Part shown: in pieces, positions 8,548 to 19,429 of the stretch
How the letters are laid out: each line of letters opens with the position of its first letter
Numbering within the stretch: position 1 is the first letter of the stretch
Assembly: GCA_937918955.1 (NCBI GenBank)
Contig: CAKZRZ010000145.1
Coordinates: 1-41,079, forward strand
Length of the DNA stretch: 41,079 nt
DNA from: an uncultured Arenicella sp.
GTDB lineage: Bacteria > Pseudomonadota > Gammaproteobacteria > Arenicellales > Arenicellaceae
Direction of reading: 5' to 3'
Position numbers and translations under genes: made by a program
The notes under the pieces: model-generated
What the model saw: only the letters and a program-made list of their open reading frames with translations
The model's database searches: none
What the model was told of the DNA's origin: nothing

Positions 8548-9834
8548 ATGGAAATCATTGCTGAACACGGACATATACTGCTCATTCTAGGCTGTATATT
8601 CGCTTTCTTTATGGCTTGGGGCATCGGCGCCAATGACGTAGCCAACGCCATGGGCACCTCGGTTGGCTCAGGTGCGTTGACGGTTAAGCAGGCGATTATT
8701 ATTGCCATTATCTTCGAGTTTGCCGGGGCCTACTTAGCCGGCGGAGAAGTCACCTCGACCATTCGAAAAGGCATACTCGACCCGGCACTAATCAACAACG
8801 AGCCGCAACTACTGGTATTCGGCATGATGGCAGCTTTGCTAGCAGCCGGTTGTTGGTTGTTAATTGCCAGCATGAAGGGCTGGCCAGTTTCGACTACGCA
8901 CTCCATCGTTGGCGCATTAGTAGGCTTTGCAGCGGTTGGTATTTCGGTCGATGCAGTAAATTGGAGTAAGGTTGGCACCATAGTAGCGAGCTGGGTTGTA
9001 TCACCGCTGCTCGCTGGCACCATTTCTTACGCACTTTTTGTAAGCGTGCAAAAGCTAATTCTAGACACCAGCAATCCATTCAAAAATGCAAAGAAGTATG
9101 TGCCGATGTACATGTTCTTTGTGGGCTTCATGATTGCTATGGTGACCATTCTTAAAGGTCTTAAAAACACCGGCTTAGATTTCGATTTTGGCTTTGAAAG
9201 TAAATTCATAAACGCTATGCCACTTGCCGCCGTAGCTGGTATCGCGGTCGCAGTTGTTGGCGGTATGATGCTATCGCGCGTGCAAGAGAAATTTGAATCG
9301 GACGACGGTGGTAATCGCTTTGCCAACGTTGAAAACCTATTCGCCATTCTCATGATCTTCACAGCGGCGGCAATGGCCTTCGCACACGGGTCAAACGATG
9401 TGGCTAACGCCGTTGGCCCCTTAGCCGCCATTGCCAGCGTTATCGAGTCTGGTGGTGAAGTGGCTAAAAAATCGATGCTACCGCCTTGGATTCTGATTTT
9501 AGGCGGCCTAGGTATTGTTGTTGGTTTGGCGACTTATGGCTTTAAAGTAATGGCGACTATCGGCAAAAAAATCACTGAACTCACACCGAGTCGCGGCTTT
9601 GCTGCTGAACTTGGCGCAGCAACGACTGTAGTATTTGCTTCAACTTGGGGCCTACCGATTTCAACAACACACACCTTAGTTGGCGCCGTATTGGGCGTTG
9701 GCCTTGCGCGTGGTATTGGAGCGTTAAACCTTAAAGTAGTCGGCAACATTTTTATGTCTTGGGTTGTTACGCTGCCTGCAGGCGCGGGCTTTGCGATTAT
9801 TTTCTTTTTTGCATTAAAAGGAATATTCGGTTAA
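8548..9834 (+). CDS. pitA: Inorganic phosphate transporter, PiT family
   Basis: Inner-membrane permease of 428 residues for low-affinity uptake of phosphate, usually as a metal-phosphate complex with protons or sodium. The two family signature repeats are plain: GANDVANAMGTSVGSGAL near the N terminus and HGSNDVANAVGPLAAI in the second half, each with following WPVSTTH or LPISTTHT segments. About ten membrane segments can be seen, with a hydrophilic loop near the middle (about 245-265). The 156-nt space from the PhoU-like gene contains a GACTAT/ATAGTC inverted repeat with a 19-nt loop. A bidirectional hairpin follows the stop. pitA is used as the general symbol; a related symbol would fit equally. 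Confidence 0.92.
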   Translation: MEIIAEHGHILLILGCIFAFFMAWGIGANDVANAMGTSVGSGALTVKQAIIIAIIFEFAGAYLAGGEVTSTIRKGILDPALINNEPQLLVFGMMAALLAAGCWLLIASMKGWPVSTTHSIVGALVGFAAVGISVDAVNWSKVGTIVASWVVSPLLAGTISYALFVSVQKLILDTSNPFKNAKKYVPMYMFFVGFMIAMVTILKGLKNTGLDFDFGFESKFINAMPLAAVAGIAVAVVGGMMLSRVQEKFESDDGGNRFANVENLFAILMIFTAAAMAFAHGSNDVANAVGPLAAIASVIESGGEVAKKSMLPPWILILGGLGIVVGLATYGFKVMATIGKKITELTPSRGFAAELGAATTVVFASTWGLPISTTHTLVGAVLGVGLARGIGALNLKVVGNIFMSWVVTLPAGAGFAIIFFFALKGIFG

Positions 9835-9866
9835 TGATTAATCGCGCCGACAAGAGCAAAATGATC

Positions 9867-9891
9867 AGCCTTTTTTCAGGTTAAAAAGGCT
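9867..9891. terminator. Bidirectional rho-independent terminator
   Basis: AGCCTTTTT (9867-9875) and AAAAAGGCT (9883-9891) form a perfect 9-bp stem with a 7-nt loop. Each strand has T bases on its distal arm. It lies between the convergent stops of the phosphate transporter (9834) and the GMC oxidoreductase (9931), so it can serve both. Confidence 0.75.
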
Positions 9892-9930
9892 CATTACGCT
9901 TTTAGTCTAGAGCTGGCATATTCAAGCAAG

Positions 9931-11532
9931 CTAACTATTATCCTCTTTGATCATATCCGCTGCTTTCTCAGCGATCATGATACTCGGTGCATTAGTATTG
10001 CCGCTGATCAAGGTTGGCATAATCGAGGCGTCAACAACACGTAAACCCTCGATACCGTGCACTCTTAAGCGCGTATCGACCACTGCCATATCGTCACTCC
10101 CCATCTTGCAAGTACCAATCGGATGATAAACCGTATCGCAGCGCTGACGAATATCGTTGCGAAACACCGCTTCATCATCGGTGTCGCTTTCATATAGAGG
10201 CTTGCCACGAATCTCATCGAAGCTACTTGAACGAAAAATTTCCTGAACTTTGCGGCTGCCTTTATAAAGCAGCTCCATGTCTCGCTCATCACGCAGAAAA
10301 GCAATGTCGATTTCTGGGTCAGATTTGAAACTTGCGTCAACCAAATTAACGGAACCTCGACTCTTCGGACGCAAAACACAAATATGTGCGCTATAGCCAT
10401 GCCCCCAATAGAGCTCGCGTCCGTGGTCGTCGACCAATGCACGAATAAAATGCACTTGAATATCGGGCGACGGTGCATCTTCTTCAATTTTCAAAAACGC
10501 ACCCGATTCAGCAAAGTTAGTTGCCAGCATGCCTCGGCGTTTAGTGAAATACTTAAACATCTCAATTAGAAATTTAAAGCTGCCTCGCAAGGAAATACCA
10601 AAGGCTTCAAGAGAATTAGTGCGCGAACTGATAACATAGTCAGAGTGGTCTTGCAAATTCTCGCCGACACCCGGCAAGTCATGCACTTGGCTAATGCCGT
10701 GCTGAACCAGCTTACTCTTAGGACCAATACCCGACAATAAAAGTTGCTGCGGAGAGCCAAAAGCGCCCGCTGATAGAATCACTTCTTTAGTTGCTTCGAT
10801 TGTCTGGCGCTTGCCATTTATTTCAACGTCAACCGATTCAGCACGCTTAACACCCTTTGCGTTTGAAACATTAATTTTCGAAACATGCGCTTTGGTAAAC
10901 ACCGTCACATTTCCGCGTTCTACCGCGGGCTCGAGATATGCGCGAGCTGTTGACCAGCGTTCGCCATTCTTTTGCGTTAATTCATAATAGCCATAACCTT
11001 CTTGTATTGGGCCATTAAAGTCATCGTTAGCTGGCACGCCACATTCTTTTGCAGCTGCGAAGAAGATCTCGTTAATAGAGCTAGGGTCAGTAACTGGCGC
11101 AACGTTTAGCGGCCCACCTTGACCTCGTAATTCTGTTGCACCCGCTTCTCGGTGTTCGGATTTTTTAAAATAGGGCAATACGTCATCAAAACTCCAGCCA
11201 TCACAACCTTGATCAGCCCAGGCGTCATAATCTTGCTTCACACCGCGAATATAAATCATGGCATTGATTGATGAAGAGCCGCCGAGAGCCTTACCTCGAG
11301 GCTGATAGCCTTGTCGGCCATTCATAGCGGCTTGTGGAGTTGTTTCAAACGCCCAGTTTTTCACGCGCCACGGTATCAGGCTGATCAGCATCGCCGGAAT
11401 CCATACCAACGGGCTCTTATGGCTGCCGCCTGCTTCGAGTACGCAAATACTTACATTTGGATCTTCTCCTAAGCGGTGCGCTAAGGTGCACCCCGCTGAC
11501 CCTCCGCCGACAATGACATAATCAAATTTCAT
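9931..11532 (-). CDS. GMC-family FAD-dependent oxidoreductase
   Basis: The 533-residue flavoprotein belongs to the glucose-methanol-choline family, close to choline dehydrogenase and AlkJ-type alcohol dehydrogenases. The N-terminal Rossmann motif is GGGSAG with VLEAGG behind it; [15 protein letters not shown] is the first GMC signature, [16 protein letters not shown] the second; [10 protein letters not shown] and [15 protein letters not shown] carry the C-terminal His and Asn of the active site. The substrate is an alcohol, but which one is not evident: no betaine genes are adjacent. It lies 155 nt downstream of the broken putA on the same strand. The symbol betA would be a guess and is not given. 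Confidence 0.87.
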   Translation of the reverse strand: MKFDYVIVGGGSAGCTLAHRLGEDPNVSICVLEAGGSHKSPLVWIPAMLISLIPWRVKNWAFETTPQAAMNGRQGYQPRGKALGGSSSINAMIYIRGVKQDYDAWADQGCDGWSFDDVLPYFKKSEHREAGATELRGQGGPLNVAPVTDPSSINEIFFAAAKECGVPANDDFNGPIQEGYGYYELTQKNGERWSTARAYLEPAVERGNVTVFTKAHVSKINVSNAKGVKRAESVDVEINGKRQTIEATKEVILSAGAFGSPQQLLLSGIGPKSKLVQHGISQVHDLPGVGENLQDHSDYVISSRTNSLEAFGISLRGSFKFLIEMFKYFTKRRGMLATNFAESGAFLKIEEDAPSPDIQVHFIRALVDDHGRELYWGHGYSAHICVLRPKSRGSVNLVDASFKSDPEIDIAFLRDERDMELLYKGSRKVQEIFRSSSFDEIRGKPLYESDTDDEAVFRNDIRQRCDTVYHPIGTCKMGSDDMAVVDTRLRVHGIEGLRVVDASIMPTLISGNTNAPSIMIAEKAADMIKEDNS

Positions 11533-11687
11533 ACTTTGCTCTCGTTTTAAACAAGCTCTCGCGCTTAAACGTAAAAACTTGTAGGCAATTTGTTGAACAA
11601 CTTGTGATCAAACACTATACCCGAACAAAGATGAAACTTAGTGCAAGACTTTCTCGCCTTGCCTTATTGCAAGCCTAGCGGCTAAGC

Positions 11688-14600
11688 TCAGCCCATACTC
11701 GCCAATAGCGACACGTTTCCGCCGGCTGCGGTGGTATCAATACAAACATGACGCTCGATCACACATCGGTCCTCGATATTGTCTTCGCACACTAACGGAA
11801 CCAAGGCACCGGGGCGCGCCGCCAGAGCCTGGCGAATTGCTTTGAGGTCATTGCTATCACTTTGGCAGATCACCGCATTTAGACCCTTAAGCTCAGTTAA
11901 TAAAGATCTCGGCAAAAAGCCATCAATGGCATTAAGTTCGCTTATACCGGGACACACAATCAAGGCTTCACAGCCTATCGCCTTTGCTCGTCCGGCTTGG
12001 CTTTTTGCTAATTCAACGGTTGGACCGAGACAAAGGACCTTGCCTATCGGAAGTACCGACAGTTTGTTTGATTCGCCTGTTGGGCCAGTCATAGCCTGAC
12101 TTGAGAGCGTTGTGCGATATTGGCTTAGTTGATCAAGCCCAGCTTGCAGGGTTTGTAAGTCTAGCCTCGCATGACCTTGGTTAACGTCAACTGAGATACC
12201 CTTCTCAATAATCTCTGCTTGTGCAAATCGCTTAACGTAATGTGGTCCGCCAGCCTTAGGGCCAGTTCCAGACAAGCCTTCACCGCCAAACGGCTGACTG
12301 CCGACAACAGCCAATTTGGTTTCGATTAACGTACATATTGCCTACAGTAAGACCTGTCGTAACTCGTTCTACTCGGTCGTCGATACGTGTATGCAAGCCG
12401 AAGGTTAGACCGTAACCACTGTTGTTGATGTCATTAACAATTGTGTCTATTTGTTCGGCTCGAAAAGTCGCAACATGTAACACTGGGCCAAATATTTCTT
12501 GCGCCATTTCTTTAATACCAGACACGCTCAACACACTCGGAGCAACAAAGTGCCCTTGAGATGGACAGTCGACACGCTTTAATAAGCGCCCTTGTGATTC
12601 TGCCGTCTCAATATATGATTGAACTCTCTGTTGAGCATCTTGATTGATCAAAGGCCCCACGTCAGTACTTATATTCCATGGATCGCCTATCCTTAGCTCT
12701 TGCATTGCGCCGTACAACATTTCAAGAAAATCTTCGGCGATATCTTCTTGCAGGTACAATAACCGTAAGGCAGAACAACGCTGACCTGCCGATTGAAACG
12801 CCGACAAAACTATGTCGCTGACCGCACGCTCAGGCAACGCAGTTGAATCAACAATCATCGCATTAAGACCACCAGTCTCAGCAATCAATGGCGCACTCGC
12901 ATTTGCGTTCGCTGCTTGAGCTTTATTGATTGTCATCGCGGTTGCGGTAGAGCCGGTAAAACAAATACCACTCAAACGAGAGTCGCTGGCTAAAGCATCA
13001 CCAACGGTCGCGCCGGAACCCGGTAACAACTGTAATACCGCGCGAGGCACGCCCGCTTCATGCAGTAACTTAACCGCCAAGTACGCGACGATCGGTGTTG
13101 GGTCAGCAGGCTTTGCTAGAACCCCATTGCCAGCACTAAGTGCTGCAGCAATCTGACCGGTAAAAATAGCCAATGGGAAATTCCAAGGCGAGATGCAAGC
13201 AAAAAGACCACGAGCTTTATAGCCACTTAAATGCTCAGTTTGAGCCGCGTAGTATCGCAAAAAGTCGACGGCTTCGCGCAATTCGGCAACCGCGTCATTC
13301 GGGGACTTACCAGCTTCTCGAGTCAATGCGGCAAATAGCTCGCCCGCATGTTGCTGATACAAATCTGCCGCGACGTTGAGTACTCGCGCGCGCTCGGATG
13401 CCGACACGAACGACCATTCTTGCGCGGCAACAAAAGCGCCTTCAACATCGTCTAAACTGGCCTCGGCTGCGCTGCCAACATGATCACATTCGTCAAACGG
13501 ACTTTTGATTTCGATCGGCGGCGTTCCGATATGAGCATGAGCTAGTAGTGGGCTGGCGTGCCATTTAGTCTCTTTAAATGGTTCTCGCGCATGCTCAAAC
13601 GCTTTTACGTCGTCAACGTTCATTAAATCAATGCCCGCTGAATTTGTTCGCTCTGGCTGATACAAGTCTGCCGGTAAGGTAATCGCAGATACCGGTGTAT
13701 CCGAATCGGCTAGCCAACTTTGAAATGGATCAGCAGCAATTTCTTCTGGGCTTACGTCTTCGTCGACCACTTGATTTACAAACGAAGAGTTCGCTCCGTT
13801 CTCAAGCAAACGACGCACAAGGTAGGCAAGTAAATCACGATGCTTTCCAACTGGAGCGTAAATGCGGCAACGCATAGGCGTATTGGTGGTGATGTGTTTA
13901 TACAGGGATTCGCCCATGCCATGCAGACACTGAAACTCAAAATCACGTATTTCTAAAGTAGTTGATAGAACCTGAATGGCCGATACCGAATGCGCATTGT
14001 GAGTTGCAAATTGTGGATAAATTCGATTAGATTTTAGTAAGAGTTTTTTTGCGCAACAGATATAAGACACATCCGTCGCCGACTTCTTAGTGAATACTGG
14101 AAAGCTCTTTAAACCCTCAACCTGAGCACGCTTTATTTCAAAATCCCAATAGGCTCCTTTCACTAAACGCACCATAATTTTGCGATCGTAATGTTCGGCC
14201 AACGCGTATAAATAATCGATCACCGCGCTGGCGCGTTTACCATAGGCCTGTACAACAACGCCAAAACCATCCCAACCCTCTAAGCGTTTATCGCTCAATA
14301 CCGCATCAATAACATCAAGCGATAGATCGAGCCTGTCGGCTTCTTCAGCATCAATATTCAAGCCCATATTAGCGGCTTTCGCATCAAGCGCTAAGGCCAA
14401 AACTTGCGGGACCAGCTCACTTAAGACACGATCAATCTGAGTCGCCTGATAGCGCGGATGCAAAGCTGAAAGCTTGATCGATACACCTGGGTTATTGCGA
14501 ATCTCATCATGCACAGCATCTTTGGCCAATTCGTTGATCGCGTTTTTATAGCTAGTGAAAAAACCGAGTGCATCACTCGCGGTGATAGCCGCCTCGCCCA

Positions 14601-15195
14601 GCATGTCATACGAGTAGGTATATCCTTGCGCTACGCGTTTAGCGCCCCGCTTAACCGCAGACTGAATGGTTTCGCCAAGCACAAATTGATTGCCCATCTC
14701 TTTCATTGCGCGCTTAACAGCAACGCGAATGACCGGCTCGCCAACACGCTTGACCGCACCTCTTAGCGTAGATGAAATCGCATTACTTGATGCTTCGTCG
14801 AGCACTTTGCCAGTCAACATCAAACCCCAAGTTGCGGCGTTCACTAAGGACGAAGACGACTTTCCGAGATGTTCTCCCCAGCTTGATGGTACGATTTTAT
14901 CTTCAATCAAATCATCAATGGTCTCACTGTCTGGCACTCTAAGTAATGCCTCGGCCAAACACATCAGCGCAACACCTTCATCGGTCGACAAACCATATTC
15001 TGCGAGAAACACCTCCATCAATCCGGGCTTATCGTCGGCCCGAACCGCGCGGACCAAGTCGGCACCACCGATAGACGCTTGCGCAAGCAGGCTCTGCGGC
15101 AAATCAGCGTCGCTCATTAGAGTACGAACCAAAGCATGTTCGTCGGCGTTATGCAGTGTGTGTATTTTTGTACGTAGCGTATCGAGTAACATCAT
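11688..15195 (-). pseudogene. putA: Bifunctional proline/P5C dehydrogenase PutA, disrupted by a frameshift
   Basis: PutA oxidises proline to glutamate through two domains joined by a channel. Reading from ATG 15195 (GAGG site 5 nt upstream), the first frame covers the proline dehydrogenase barrel (MVRLVKGAYWD) and the P5C dehydrogenase with TGSTATA, AETGGLNAMIV and the cysteine segment SAGQRCSALRLL. It then departs from the family at NRNQIG and stops at 12280. The next frame resumes at once with VVGSQPFGGEGLSGTGPKAG and continues through a C-terminal ALDH-like domain to the conserved end RHVCIDTTAAGGNVSLL. Near 12310-12316 the read sequence lacks two bases (or has one extra) relative to an intact gene. 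The full product would be about 1170 residues without an N-terminal DNA-binding domain. A sequencing error is as likely as a true mutation. Confidence 0.85.
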
Positions 15196-15563
15196 CAAAG
15201 CCTCAGTGCTTTAGCGCACAGAAAGTGATAGCAGTAGCCAAAAATGTTATCGCAAAGCTATAAGTCATTATTCCTTGTCTTTTAATTTTTGGAGTCGATA
15301 TGCTTTATCTGAAGACAAATAGAAATAATTTAGATCAAAAAATCACAACAAAAAGACTTTTAGACTTCCCATATTCAGAGAACTTTCAAACTAATGTCGA
15401 TCGATAGCCAACTAAATAACTGATCAACGGTGCATTTTTGGCATTACGACGTACTTACGATCTATTTTTTAGAACGTCACAATAAAAAATGAGGATTTTA
15501 CTAAATCAGCCTCTCGACGATATTATAAGCGCAGCAATCAAGAACCTAACTATCGAGGCACAC
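15196..15563. other. putA-dps intergenic region
   Basis: This interval between divergent genes should hold both promoters; it is visibly AT-rich. I found no confident promoter pair. A 35-codon frame starts at ATG 15300 with a GGAG site 5 nt before it and ends at 15407; it has no recognised relative and may be chance. An ATG at 15489 is in frame with dps but lacks a ribosome site and would add 25 atypical residues. Confidence 0.4.
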
Positions 15564-16037
15564 ATGAGCACTATCGACATTGGAATCAAAGAGCAGGATC
15601 GCGTACTTATAGCGCAAAACCTAAAGCACTTACTGGCTGATTCGTACACACTATATTTACAAACGCACAATTTCCATTGGAACGTCACAGGGCCAATGTT
15701 CAATCAATTACATATAATGTTCGAAGAACACTATACCGAGCTAGCCTTAGCCGTAGACGAGATAGCCGAGCGCATTCGCAGTTTAGATGTCGCGGCTCCA
15801 GGAACTTACGCGGCTTTCGCAGAACTAAGCTCTATTGAGGAAGTTAGTGGTGTTCCAAGCGCCGAGAAAATGGTTAGCTTGCTCACTAAAGGTCATGAAC
15901 AAGTGGTGAAGACCTGCCGCACGGCCTTGAAAGTTGCCCAAGACGCTGATGATGAATCATCCGCGGCCTTAATATCTGACCGCATGCGCGTACATGAAAA
16001 AACTGCTTGGATGCTACGCGCATTGACTGCAAGTTAA
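15564..16037 (+). CDS. dps: Dps-family ferritin-like protein
   Basis: The 157-residue protein is a Dps/miniferritin: [22 protein letters not shown] and [15 protein letters not shown] carry the His, Asp and Glu residues of the inter-subunit ferroxidase site. Such proteins form 12-mers that store iron, remove peroxide and often coat DNA. The start at 15564 is chosen because a GAGG site stands 5 nt upstream and the length fits; an earlier in-frame ATG at 15489 lacks such a site. The start [11 protein letters not shown] has no lysine-rich tail, so direct DNA binding is not assured. Its stop overlaps that of the opposing TetR gene by 4 nt. Confidence 0.9.
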   Translation: MSTIDIGIKEQDRVLIAQNLKHLLADSYTLYLQTHNFHWNVTGPMFNQLHIMFEEHYTELALAVDEIAERIRSLDVAAPGTYAAFAELSSIEEVSGVPSAEKMVSLLTKGHEQVVKTCRTALKVAQDADDESSAALISDRMRVHEKTAWMLRALTAS

Positions 16038-16702
16038 GCCAATACCGAGTGCAGAATGCGGCTAAATTCTTGCTCGAGATCCGCCAAGTTTTTGGTGTCT
16101 TGACGCGACAAATACTCAACCGCCAGACCTCGTAGCAAGCTAACGTGTAAATATCGAGTGACTATAATTTGCTCAGCAGGTTTATCAACTTTGGCAAACA
16201 AAGAAAGCCAAAGTTGATCGGCCTCTTTCTCTCGTTGTTCGATCAGCGGGCCTAGCTCACGCGCTAAATCGTCGTCACTGCGCATCGCCAACTTTAATTC
16301 CAAATCAGCTATGTACCGTGGCGTACGATATTTCTTGAATGCAAACTCAAGAATCAACTCAACGGTCTTTTCTAAAGGCTGTTCAACACTATGAAGCTTA
16401 GAAAATTCGGCATCATCACGAAGCCGAATCTCGTGCCATACGGCCAGCATTAAATTAATTCTCGACGGAAAATAATATTGCCGAGGGCGGCGACTCACAC
16501 CTGCAAGATCCGAGATCATCCCCAGTTGCGAGCCTGCGTAACCATGTTTTGCTAAGCACTCAATACATGCATCGATTAACTTCTGACGAGTCTTTTCAGC
16601 ACGCGGTTGCTTGGGCGTTGTTGGCGCTTTTTCAGACGCCCCTTTACCAGCGCTCGGATTATTGTCATTGAGTCTACGTTTCTCTGTGTTGCTAATCGAC
16701 AT
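16034..16702 (-). CDS. TetR-family transcriptional regulator
   Basis: The 222-residue protein has a low-complexity lead (residues 1-35), then a TetR-type DNA-binding domain at about 36-82: [20 protein letters not shown] is helix 1, and [22 protein letters not shown] holds the helix-turn-helix with the typical YYF end. The remaining helical part should be the ligand-binding and dimer domain; no ligand can be guessed. It is divergent from the alpha/beta hydrolase gene across a 176-nt interval, which makes that gene and itself the likely targets. It converges with dps. Confidence 0.88.
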   Translation of the reverse strand: MSISNTEKRRLNDNNPSAGKGASEKAPTTPKQPRAEKTRQKLIDACIECLAKHGYAGSQLGMISDLAGVSRRPRQYYFPSRINLMLAVWHEIRLRDDAEFSKLHSVEQPLEKTVELILEFAFKKYRTPRYIADLELKLAMRSDDDLARELGPLIEQREKEADQLWLSLFAKVDKPAEQIIVTRYLHVSLLRGLAVEYLSRQDTKNLADLEQEFSRILHSVLA

Positions 16703-16810
16703 GGCCGTTATTGATACAAGGTGCTTGCTAAGTTCTTGATATCATACCGCATCGTTATCTTGATGAATAAGTTTACACGGCAGCCTTTAAAGACTGAATT
16801 TTTCCGATCT

Positions 16811-16816
16811 TATAAT
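16811..16816 (+). promoter_or_regulatory. Candidate -10 box for the hydrolase gene
   Basis: A perfect TATAAT lies in the TetR-hydrolase interval and would give a start near 16823 and a leader of about 55 nt. No good -35 hexamer is present at the right distance, so activation by a regulator or chance are both possible. Confidence 0.35.
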
Positions 16817-16878
16817 CATGGTAAAACTCAATACTTCGCCACACCAAGCTCACACACCGTTTGCGATGCTACAATCGC

Positions 16879-17715
16879 ATGAAAGATTCAAAAACTAAGC
16901 CTCTGAAACCGCCCTCGTTGTTATCACTATTGTTCGAGTCTCGAGCCTTTTTTGATATGGCGTCGGTTCCCGGATCCTTGCTACGGAGTAAGTTTTCATC
17001 ATCGACCGTCGAAGCCGCGCTGCCAGTGATTATGTTTCCAGGCTTTGGCTCAGACGAGCGCTCTATGAAAGCTCTAGGCTATTACTTAAGAAACCTTGGC
17101 TACTATGCAGAAGGCTGGGGCTTAGGACTTAATCTTGCAGGTATAGACTTGGAGCACACTCTTGAAGATTTATCTGCAATTTGGGAATTGGAAACACCAG
17201 ACAACTACGACCCCAGCAACTATAAGGGCGAGGGCGGAGTACCGTTTCTTTGCGAAAAAGCAATCGCTCGGGTTAAAGAAAGATCCGAACAATTCGGCTC
17301 ACCGGTGGTATTGATTGGCTGGAGTCTTGGCGGTTTTCTCGCCAGAGAATGTGCTCGAGAGCTAAGCACCGAAGTCACGCAAGTCATTACCTTTGGTGCT
17401 CCGATTATTGGTGGGCCAAAATACAGCCGGGCAGCGTCAGCATTTAAAGCAAAGGGGCAAGATCTCGATTGGATCGAACGAAGTATTGAAAAGCGCAACA
17501 ACAAGTTAATTAACCAACCTATTACCAGCATTTATAGCAAGTCAGATGGGATCGTTGCCGCAGGCGCTGCAATCGACACCGTAAACCCAAACGTTAAAAA
17601 CATCGAGGTCAACGCGGCTCATTTAGGAATGGGATTTAATCGCAAGATTTGGAAGATAATTAAGCAATCGCTCAACGACGAATGCAAAGCAAGAATCAAG
17701 CTAGCCACTGTCTAA
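16879..17715 (+). CDS. Alpha/beta hydrolase, lipase-like
   Basis: The 278-residue protein has the alpha/beta-hydrolase pattern: VIMFPGFGSDERSM with the oxyanion region, the nucleophile elbow GWSLGG, an aspartate in SKSDGIV and a histidine in NAAHLGMGF. These fit an esterase or lipase that acts on an acyl ester. There is no clear signal peptide, so it may be cytoplasmic. The ATG at 16879 is preferred over a TTG at 16861. It is divergent from the TetR regulator, a common pairing for small-molecule-controlled hydrolases. The substrate is unknown. Confidence 0.82.
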   Translation: MKDSKTKPLKPPSLLSLLFESRAFFDMASVPGSLLRSKFSSSTVEAALPVIMFPGFGSDERSMKALGYYLRNLGYYAEGWGLGLNLAGIDLEHTLEDLSAIWELETPDNYDPSNYKGEGGVPFLCEKAIARVKERSEQFGSPVVLIGWSLGGFLARECARELSTEVTQVITFGAPIIGGPKYSRAASAFKAKGQDLDWIERSIEKRNNKLINQPITSIYSKSDGIVAAGAAIDTVNPNVKNIEVNAAHLGMGFNRKIWKIIKQSLNDECKARIKLATV

Positions 17716-17719
17716 GCGA

Positions 17720-17745
17720 TTTACCATTGGCTGGTAAAGGCTTTT
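17720..17745 (+). terminator. Rho-independent terminator after the hydrolase gene
   Basis: TTTACCA (17720-17726) and TGGTAAA (17732-17738) form a perfect 7-bp stem with a 5-nt loop, followed by a short T-run at 17742-17745. It starts 5 nt after the hydrolase stop. Confidence 0.6.
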
Positions 17746-17776
17746 AGCTAGAGAGTTAAATCATCTCAAACTAAAC

Positions 17777-17793
17777 CGAAACACTAGTTTTCG
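17777..17793 (-). terminator. Possible weak terminator after purE
   Basis: CGAAA (17777-17781) pairs with TTTCG (17789-17793), and on the minus strand the hairpin is followed by a T-rich stretch. The stem is short; support is weak. Confidence 0.3.
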
Positions 17794-17802
17794 ATTGGCA
17801 GT

Positions 17803-18273
17803 TTAATCCAGCGTCTTAGCTCGAGACTCGTCAGCAATTTCCACCGCGTAGTCGGCGAGCTTTTGTTGAATAATTGGATTTGAAATCGACATCATACGCA
17901 CCGCTAATAATGCGGCATTGGTCGAATTATTTATCGCGACCGTCGCAACGGGTACACCGCGGGGCATTTGCACGATCGATAAAAGCGAATCCATACCATC
18001 TAAGCTGCTTAACTTAACGGGTACACCGATTACCGGCAACGTTGTGCATGATGCAACCATGCCAGGTAAATGTGCAGCACCGCCAGCACCTGCAATAATC
18101 GCACTAAAACCAGATTCAACAGCTGACTTCGCAAAGTCGATCATGTCTTGTGGCGTACGATGTGCTGACACAACTTTAGCTTGATAATCTACGCCAAATT
18201 TTTTCAAAATATCGGCGGCGGCTTGCATCACTGGCCAGTCTGAATCTGACCCCATAATTATCGCTACTTTCAT
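17803..18273 (-). CDS. purE: N5-carboxyaminoimidazole ribonucleotide mutase
   Basis: PurE moves the carboxyl group from N5-CAIR to make CAIR in purine synthesis. The 156-residue protein has the class I signature: [13 protein letters not shown] near the N terminus, SAHRTP, and [11 protein letters not shown], which contribute the active-site Ser, Asp and His. It follows purK by 31 nt on the same strand, so the order is purK-purE, the reverse of Escherichia coli. A GAGAG-rich site precedes the ATG. Nothing is unusual in the product. Confidence 0.96.
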   Translation of the reverse strand: MKVAIIMGSDSDWPVMQAAADILKKFGVDYQAKVVSAHRTPQDMIDFAKSAVESGFSAIIAGAGGAAHLPGMVASCTTLPVIGVPVKLSSLDGMDSLLSIVQMPRGVPVATVAINNSTNAALLAVRMMSISNPIIQQKLADYAVEIADESRAKTLD

Positions 18274-18304
18274 GGCTTGCTCTCTGTCTCGTTAGCTCGA
18301 CGGT

Positions 18305-19429
18305 TTAAATATCCATTTGCTCAAGTATCTCTTCGGCACGCTGCCTCTGATTTTCACCCCAAATATTAACATGCCCCATCTTGCGCTTAACTCGTGAACG
18401 AGCTTTTCGATAGAGAGTAGCACTGCACTCAGTGTCTTTAATACGAGACAGCACTTCATCATCATTAAATTCAGCGTCTTTGGTGGCTAACAAATTCAAC
18501 ATTGTCATCGACTCTAGCAACATCTTAGGTTCTCGCAAGGGAAGCCCTGCAACCGAACGCATGTGGTTTTCAAACTGAGAACAATCAGCCAAATCCATAG
18601 TTATGTGGCCTGAATTATGTGGTCGAGGCGCCGATTCATTAATAAGTAGTTGATCGTCTTTGGTCAAAAAGAACTCAAAGGCAAACAAACCTTTGGTATC
18701 GAGCTTTTCAAGAATACGGCTCACATAGTCTTGCGCTTGCTGCTGAATTTTTTGATTAACTTGGCATGGGTAAGTCACGTACAAACAAGTACCCTGCGCT
18801 TGCTCGGTTCCAACTAATGGGTAGAACACTATTTGCTCTTTATTTGAGACGCCGATCAAGGAGAGCTCTTGCTTAAAATCAATCGCATACTCAAATAAGA
18901 TGGTGCCAGCTTGCTTGATTTCCTCAAACAATGGCACTGATTCTTGACGACCTGAAACACGATAGGTTCCTATGCCGTCGTAACCACCTTTAGCAAGTTT
19001 TAGATAACCGGGTTCATCTGGTAATTGAGACTCATCAGTGATTTCCATGTACTGAGCCATCGGCACGTCAAGTGATTCGAAAAAGCGTTTTTCTGATAGC
19101 TTGTCTTCGATCAGCGAAAATTTAGCCGGCTCAGGATAGATCGACTTTGAAAAGCGTTGACTTAGGTCGATCATTAGCTGGGCATCATTGAACTCGTTCT
19201 CTAGAGTAACAACGTCAACCGCATTGAAAAAACCCTCGGTGCTAGCAGCATCTTCGAGTTTACCGACAAACACAAGATCCGCCACTTGGCTGGCTGGTGC
19301 ATTGTCAGACGCAGCAAGGATCGCCACCTTACCACCAAGCTTTTGATAGGCTTCAGCCATCATCATAGCCAATTGGCCATCACCTAATATACCAATCGTT
19401 GGCAGCTGTGAGGGTGTGCTTTGCTTCAT
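18305..19429 (-). CDS. purK: N5-carboxyaminoimidazole ribonucleotide synthase
   Basis: PurK uses ATP and bicarbonate to carboxylate AIR to N5-CAIR, which PurE then converts. The ATG-grasp enzyme shows GILGDGQLAMMMAEA at the N terminus, LKLAKGGYDGIGTYR for nucleotide binding, and NESAPRPHNSGHIT for the metal site. The start is set at ATG 19429 (374 residues); an in-frame start at 19480 would add 17 residues that do not look like the family. purE follows directly, forming one operon. The upstream interval holds the promoter, but no clear PurR site was found. Confidence 0.94.
   Translation of the reverse strand: MKQSTPSQLPTIGILGDGQLAMMMAEAYQKLGGKVAILAASDNAPASQVADLVFVGKLEDAASTEGFFNAVDVVTLENEFNDAQLMIDLSQRFSKSIYPEPAKFSLIEDKLSEKRFFESLDVPMAQYMEITDESQLPDEPGYLKLAKGGYDGIGTYRVSGRQESVPLFEEIKQAGTILFEYAIDFKQELSLIGVSNKEQIVFYPLVGTEQAQGTCLYVTYPCQVNQKIQQQAQDYVSRILEKLDTKGLFAFEFFLTKDDQLLINESAPRPHNSGHITMDLADCSQFENHMRSVAGLPLREPKMLLESMTMLNLLATKDAEFNDDEVLSRIKDTECSATLYRKARSRVKRKMGHVNIWGENQRQRAEEILEQMDI

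Noticed and set aside
9931-11532. Choline dehydrogenase BetA
   Set aside because: The family match is clear, but no betaine pathway gene is near; substrate left open.
15300-15407. 35-codon frame with a GGAG site in the putA-dps interval
   Set aside because: No recognised relative; kept only as a note in the intergenic entry.
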